Origin: Candidatus Melainabacteria bacterium
GTDB taxonomy: Bacteria > Cyanobacteriota > Vampirovibrionia > Vampirovibrionales > JAJTHC01
Direction of reading: 5' to 3'
DNA: 24,030 nt
Assembly (NCBI GenBank): GCA_026389055.1
Contig: JAPLIO010000242.1
Span: forward strand, 1 to 24,030
The position numbers and the translations under genes are program-made. The notes under the pieces were generated by a model, which saw only the letters and a list, made by a program, of their open reading frames with translations, made no database searches and was not told where the DNA came from. Shown here one piece after another: positions 22,480 to 24,030 of the stretch (position 1 is the stretch's first letter; every line of letters starts with the position of its first letter).

Positions 22480-22935
22480 TTATCGGCTTAAATCTTTAGG
22501 GAATGGGAAAGTAGGACTGTTAACCGTTTGATACATACCCGTATAGTTACCAGGGTTTGCCGCAAGATACTTTCCATTACCACGGTATGGGCGAGGGGTA
22601 ATAATTTCCTCAATAGGCAATAACGGTTCCTGAAAAGCTTCAGGCAGTAACGGGCTTTCAGGATAAATTAAAAGAGGCATTGGCGGTAGTTCAGGTACTC
22701 TGGGGCGTAGGGAATGCGGCACGGGTGCTGTTAATGAAGCAGCAGGATGAGGCGTTAAGTTAGGCGTTGTAGGCGAAGTTACCCGATGCCCCATTCCTTC
22801 AGGTAAATAGTAACACCCATTAGGCGAAGGCACAGACCCGATTGGCTGAAGGCTACCGAACAACACTTCAGGCGAAGGTAACGGATAGTTAGGTGAGCCT
22901 TTTGGGGAAAGATGTTGAAACGTGTTAGAAGCCAT
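22480..22935 (-). CDS. Proline-rich hypothetical protein
   Basis: 151 aa with very high Pro content throughout (SPKGSPNYPLPSPE, PELPPMPLLIYPESPLLPE, SPTFPFPKDLSR), few charged residues, one Cys, no signal peptide and no membrane helix. It looks intrinsically disordered. The ATG at 22935 has only AGG nearby as a ribosome binding site. It is convergent with lpxB (30 bases between stops) and shares its strand with the STAS gene, separated by that gene's terminator. No family is recognised; coding status rests on length and composition. Confidence 0.55.
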   Translation of the reverse strand: MASNTFQHLSPKGSPNYPLPSPEVLFGSLQPIGSVPSPNGCYYLPEGMGHRVTSPTTPNLTPHPAASLTAPVPHSLRPRVPELPPMPLLIYPESPLLPEAFQEPLLPIEEIITPRPYRGNGKYLAANPGNYTGMYQTVNSPTFPFPKDLSR

Positions 22936-22997
22936 AGTTTACCTGAATGTTACAAGAATAAGGGAAGAGTCTATCAGTATAAACCGTTCAACACGCA

Positions 22998-23049
22998 AAA
23001 TGCCACCTCGGCTTGCAACAATTTGTTACAATTCCAATCGGTGGCATTT
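22998..23049 (-). terminator. Terminator of the STAS gene
   Basis: On the minus strand AAATGCCACC and GGTGGCATTT form a perfect 10-bp stem around an inner dyad (TTGTAACAA / TTGTTGCAA), followed by TTGCGTG. It starts about 23 bases after the stop. Confidence 0.65.
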
Positions 23050-23071
23050 GTTTTTCAAATTCAGGATGAGG

Positions 23072-23398
23072 TTATTTGCTCAATAAAATTTTGGCTTCAG
23101 TTTCATCGCTAGCAATGGTTAGTACGCGGTTTAATTTGGTCATTTCAACCAATTTTTGAACAAAGGGTGTTAATCCGTACAATACTAACTTTCCACCTTG
23201 TACATTAACTTGTTTGAATTGAGCCACTAACGCACCCAATCCGCTACTATCAATAAACTTAAGCTCGTGCATATCTAAAGCAAATAAGCGTTCTTGCTGA
23301 TTGAGGCTTTTGTTGACGGCATCCGTTAATTCATTCATGACCAAGGCACTGCCTAGCCCAATAATTACAACAGACTCATCTTTTTTTAAGCTAACCAT
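23072..23398 (-). CDS. STAS-domain anti-sigma factor antagonist
   Basis: 108 aa, a single STAS domain of the SpoIIAA/RsbV type. The signature FIDSSGLGALVAQF carries the expected phosphorylatable Ser51 after D50. In this family the unphosphorylated form binds an anti-sigma kinase and releases a sigma factor. No anti-sigma kinase or sigma factor gene lies within view, so its partner is unknown; a non-sigma STAS role is also possible. The start at 23398 has GGAG ~13 bases upstream. It has its own terminator, so it is likely monocistronic. Confidence 0.92.
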   Translation of the reverse strand: MVSLKKDESVVIIGLGSALVMNELTDAVNKSLNQQERLFALDMHELKFIDSSGLGALVAQFKQVNVQGGKLVLYGLTPFVQKLVEMTKLNRVLTIASDETEAKILLSK

Positions 23399-23461
23399 CT
23401 ATGTTAAGGTCTCCATATCATCAATCTACACGGAAAAAATAATCAGTGCCTCATTAGGGAA

Positions 23462-23505
23462 ATACCGTTAGTAAAAATTTACTATAGTACTATTATTGAC
23501 GGTAT
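23462..23505. promoter_or_regulatory. Imperfect dyad upstream of the STAS gene
   Basis: ATACCGT (23462-23468) and ACGGTAT (23499-23505) bracket AT-rich sequence with smaller palindromes (TACTATAGTA). It lies between the STAS start and the stop of the next minus-strand gene and could be an operator or the upstream gene's terminator. Confidence 0.25.
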
Positions 23506-23555
23506 GGCACTCGTTAATCCTCAACGTTTAGAAGAAAACCCCCTAACAGGAGTAA

Positions 23556-24030
23556 TTATTCCGCAACAGGTAGCGAAGTTTCTTGGGTAAACTGTGAAAA
23601 CAATACGTCGTTGGTGCGAACAACCGTGGGTTCCCCTTTGGCTACAGCATGGTAGGCTAATTTTCCAACGGAATAGCCACCGCCCATAATCGCTCCGCCC
23701 ACCACGCCAAACGGTACGGCTACCCAACCTAACGCAGGGTTGCCTAAGTTTTTACCGTATTCATAACTTTGCCTTGTCGTATCGCTAATAATTTGTCCGC
23801 CGTGGTCTAAATCCTTCAATGCTTTTTGGGTGTAGCCGGGGTCTTTGTACAGTTGCCCTTCAGCGTTTAAAAAGCCCGTCATGGGGGTTATTTCAATGGC
23901 AATCGGTACTTCTTTGCCTGTAGGTAAGGTTACCCAATCAAAGGCTAGTTTCAGATAACCGCCTTTACCGAAGAACCCTTGTCCGTAAACATCGCTTACT
24001 CTGCCCCGAAGGGTAGAGCCTCTGGGTAGT
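23556..24030 (-). CDS. C-terminal part of a hypothetical protein, truncated by the window edge
   Basis: The frame is open from the last base of the window to TAA at 23556, about 157 residues; its start is outside. It begins LPRGSTLRGRVSDVYGQG, then GGYLKLAFDWVTLPTGKEVP, resembling the beta-rich C-terminal domain of TrbI/VirB10-like and related envelope proteins (GS-L-GRV ... LPTGKEVPI), though this is a weak pattern match. A later Gly-rich hydrophobic stretch (GWVAVPFGVVGGAIMGGGYS) looks like a glycine-zipper membrane segment. An internal ATG at 23882 is not the likely start, because coding character continues through it. An envelope location is inferred. Confidence 0.6.
   Translation of the reverse strand, partial: LPRGSTLRGRVSDVYGQGFFGKGGYLKLAFDWVTLPTGKEVPIAIEITPMTGFLNAEGQLYKDPGYTQKALKDLDHGGQIISDTTRQSYEYGKNLGNPALGWVAVPFGVVGGAIMGGGYSVGKLAYHAVAKGEPTVVRTNDVLFSQFTQETSLPVAE

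Noticed and set aside
23503..23589. 28-codon plus-strand ORF starting ATGGCACTC
   Set aside because: No Shine-Dalgarno, and it overlaps the 3' end of the minus-strand partial gene.
1..24030. CRISPR arrays, tRNA and rRNA genes
   Set aside because: Looked for regularly spaced repeats and cloverleaf-like motifs; none seen, though a tRNA search tool was not available.

Overview
The window reads as a chromosomal segment of a Gram-negative-type (diderm), flagellated bacterium of moderate G+C that is probably related to Cyanobacteria but non-photosynthetic (Vampirovibrionia/'Melainabacteria'-like). The grounds are a ribonuclease E/G catalytic half with strongly cyanobacterial-type motifs, transcribed downstream of a TIGR03960/TIGR03936-type radical SAM gene as in cyanobacteria, together with LpxB (lipid A) and FlhA (flagellar export). 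No photosynthesis genes are visible. The taxonomic placement is inference; the gene calls do not depend on it.

Layout. 1-373: repeat-rich edge and the rne terminator. 374-6717 (minus): radical SAM gene, then a 773-bp gap, then rne. 6848-9507: a 27-codon hydrophobic-peptide gene (minus) divergent from a long membrane-anchored hypothetical gene (plus) that is interrupted by a C9 tract. 9511-11113 (minus): MITE-like repeat, terminator, single-domain response regulator and a histidine kinase split in two frames at an A7 run. 11521-14794 (plus): ComF-like phosphoribosyltransferase, homoserine dehydrogenase and threonine synthase. 14814-16345: repeats, a second poly-C-interrupted hypothetical gene (minus, G10 on the plus strand) and a second locus of tiny hydrophobic peptides (plus). 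16375-20934 (minus): flhA, then dcd preceded by a long unknown helical protein. 21214-22449 (plus): lpxB. 22480-24030 (minus): Pro-rich protein, STAS anti-anti-sigma factor and a gene running off the edge.

The most unusual content is a two-copy arrangement at 6848-9507 and 15026-16345. Each copy has a tiny hydrophobic peptide gene with a near-identical leader (A6, then a GGGACTG/CAGTCCC hairpin, then AAAGGAG exactly 7 nt before ATG). Each lies next to a divergently oriented hypothetical gene whose 5' end carries a C9 or C10 tract. In both cases the tract is one base too long for the upstream ATG to read into the long frame, which suggests slipped-strand ON/OFF switching. Read from the opposite strand, the leader hairpin plus A6 is a canonical intrinsic terminator, so antisense RNA control (type I toxin-antitoxin-like) is a reasonable hypothesis. 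A third homopolymer, A7, splits the histidine kinase in the same window. Three unrelated genes (thrC, flhA, dcd) begin with runs of 4-5 tandem ATG codons.
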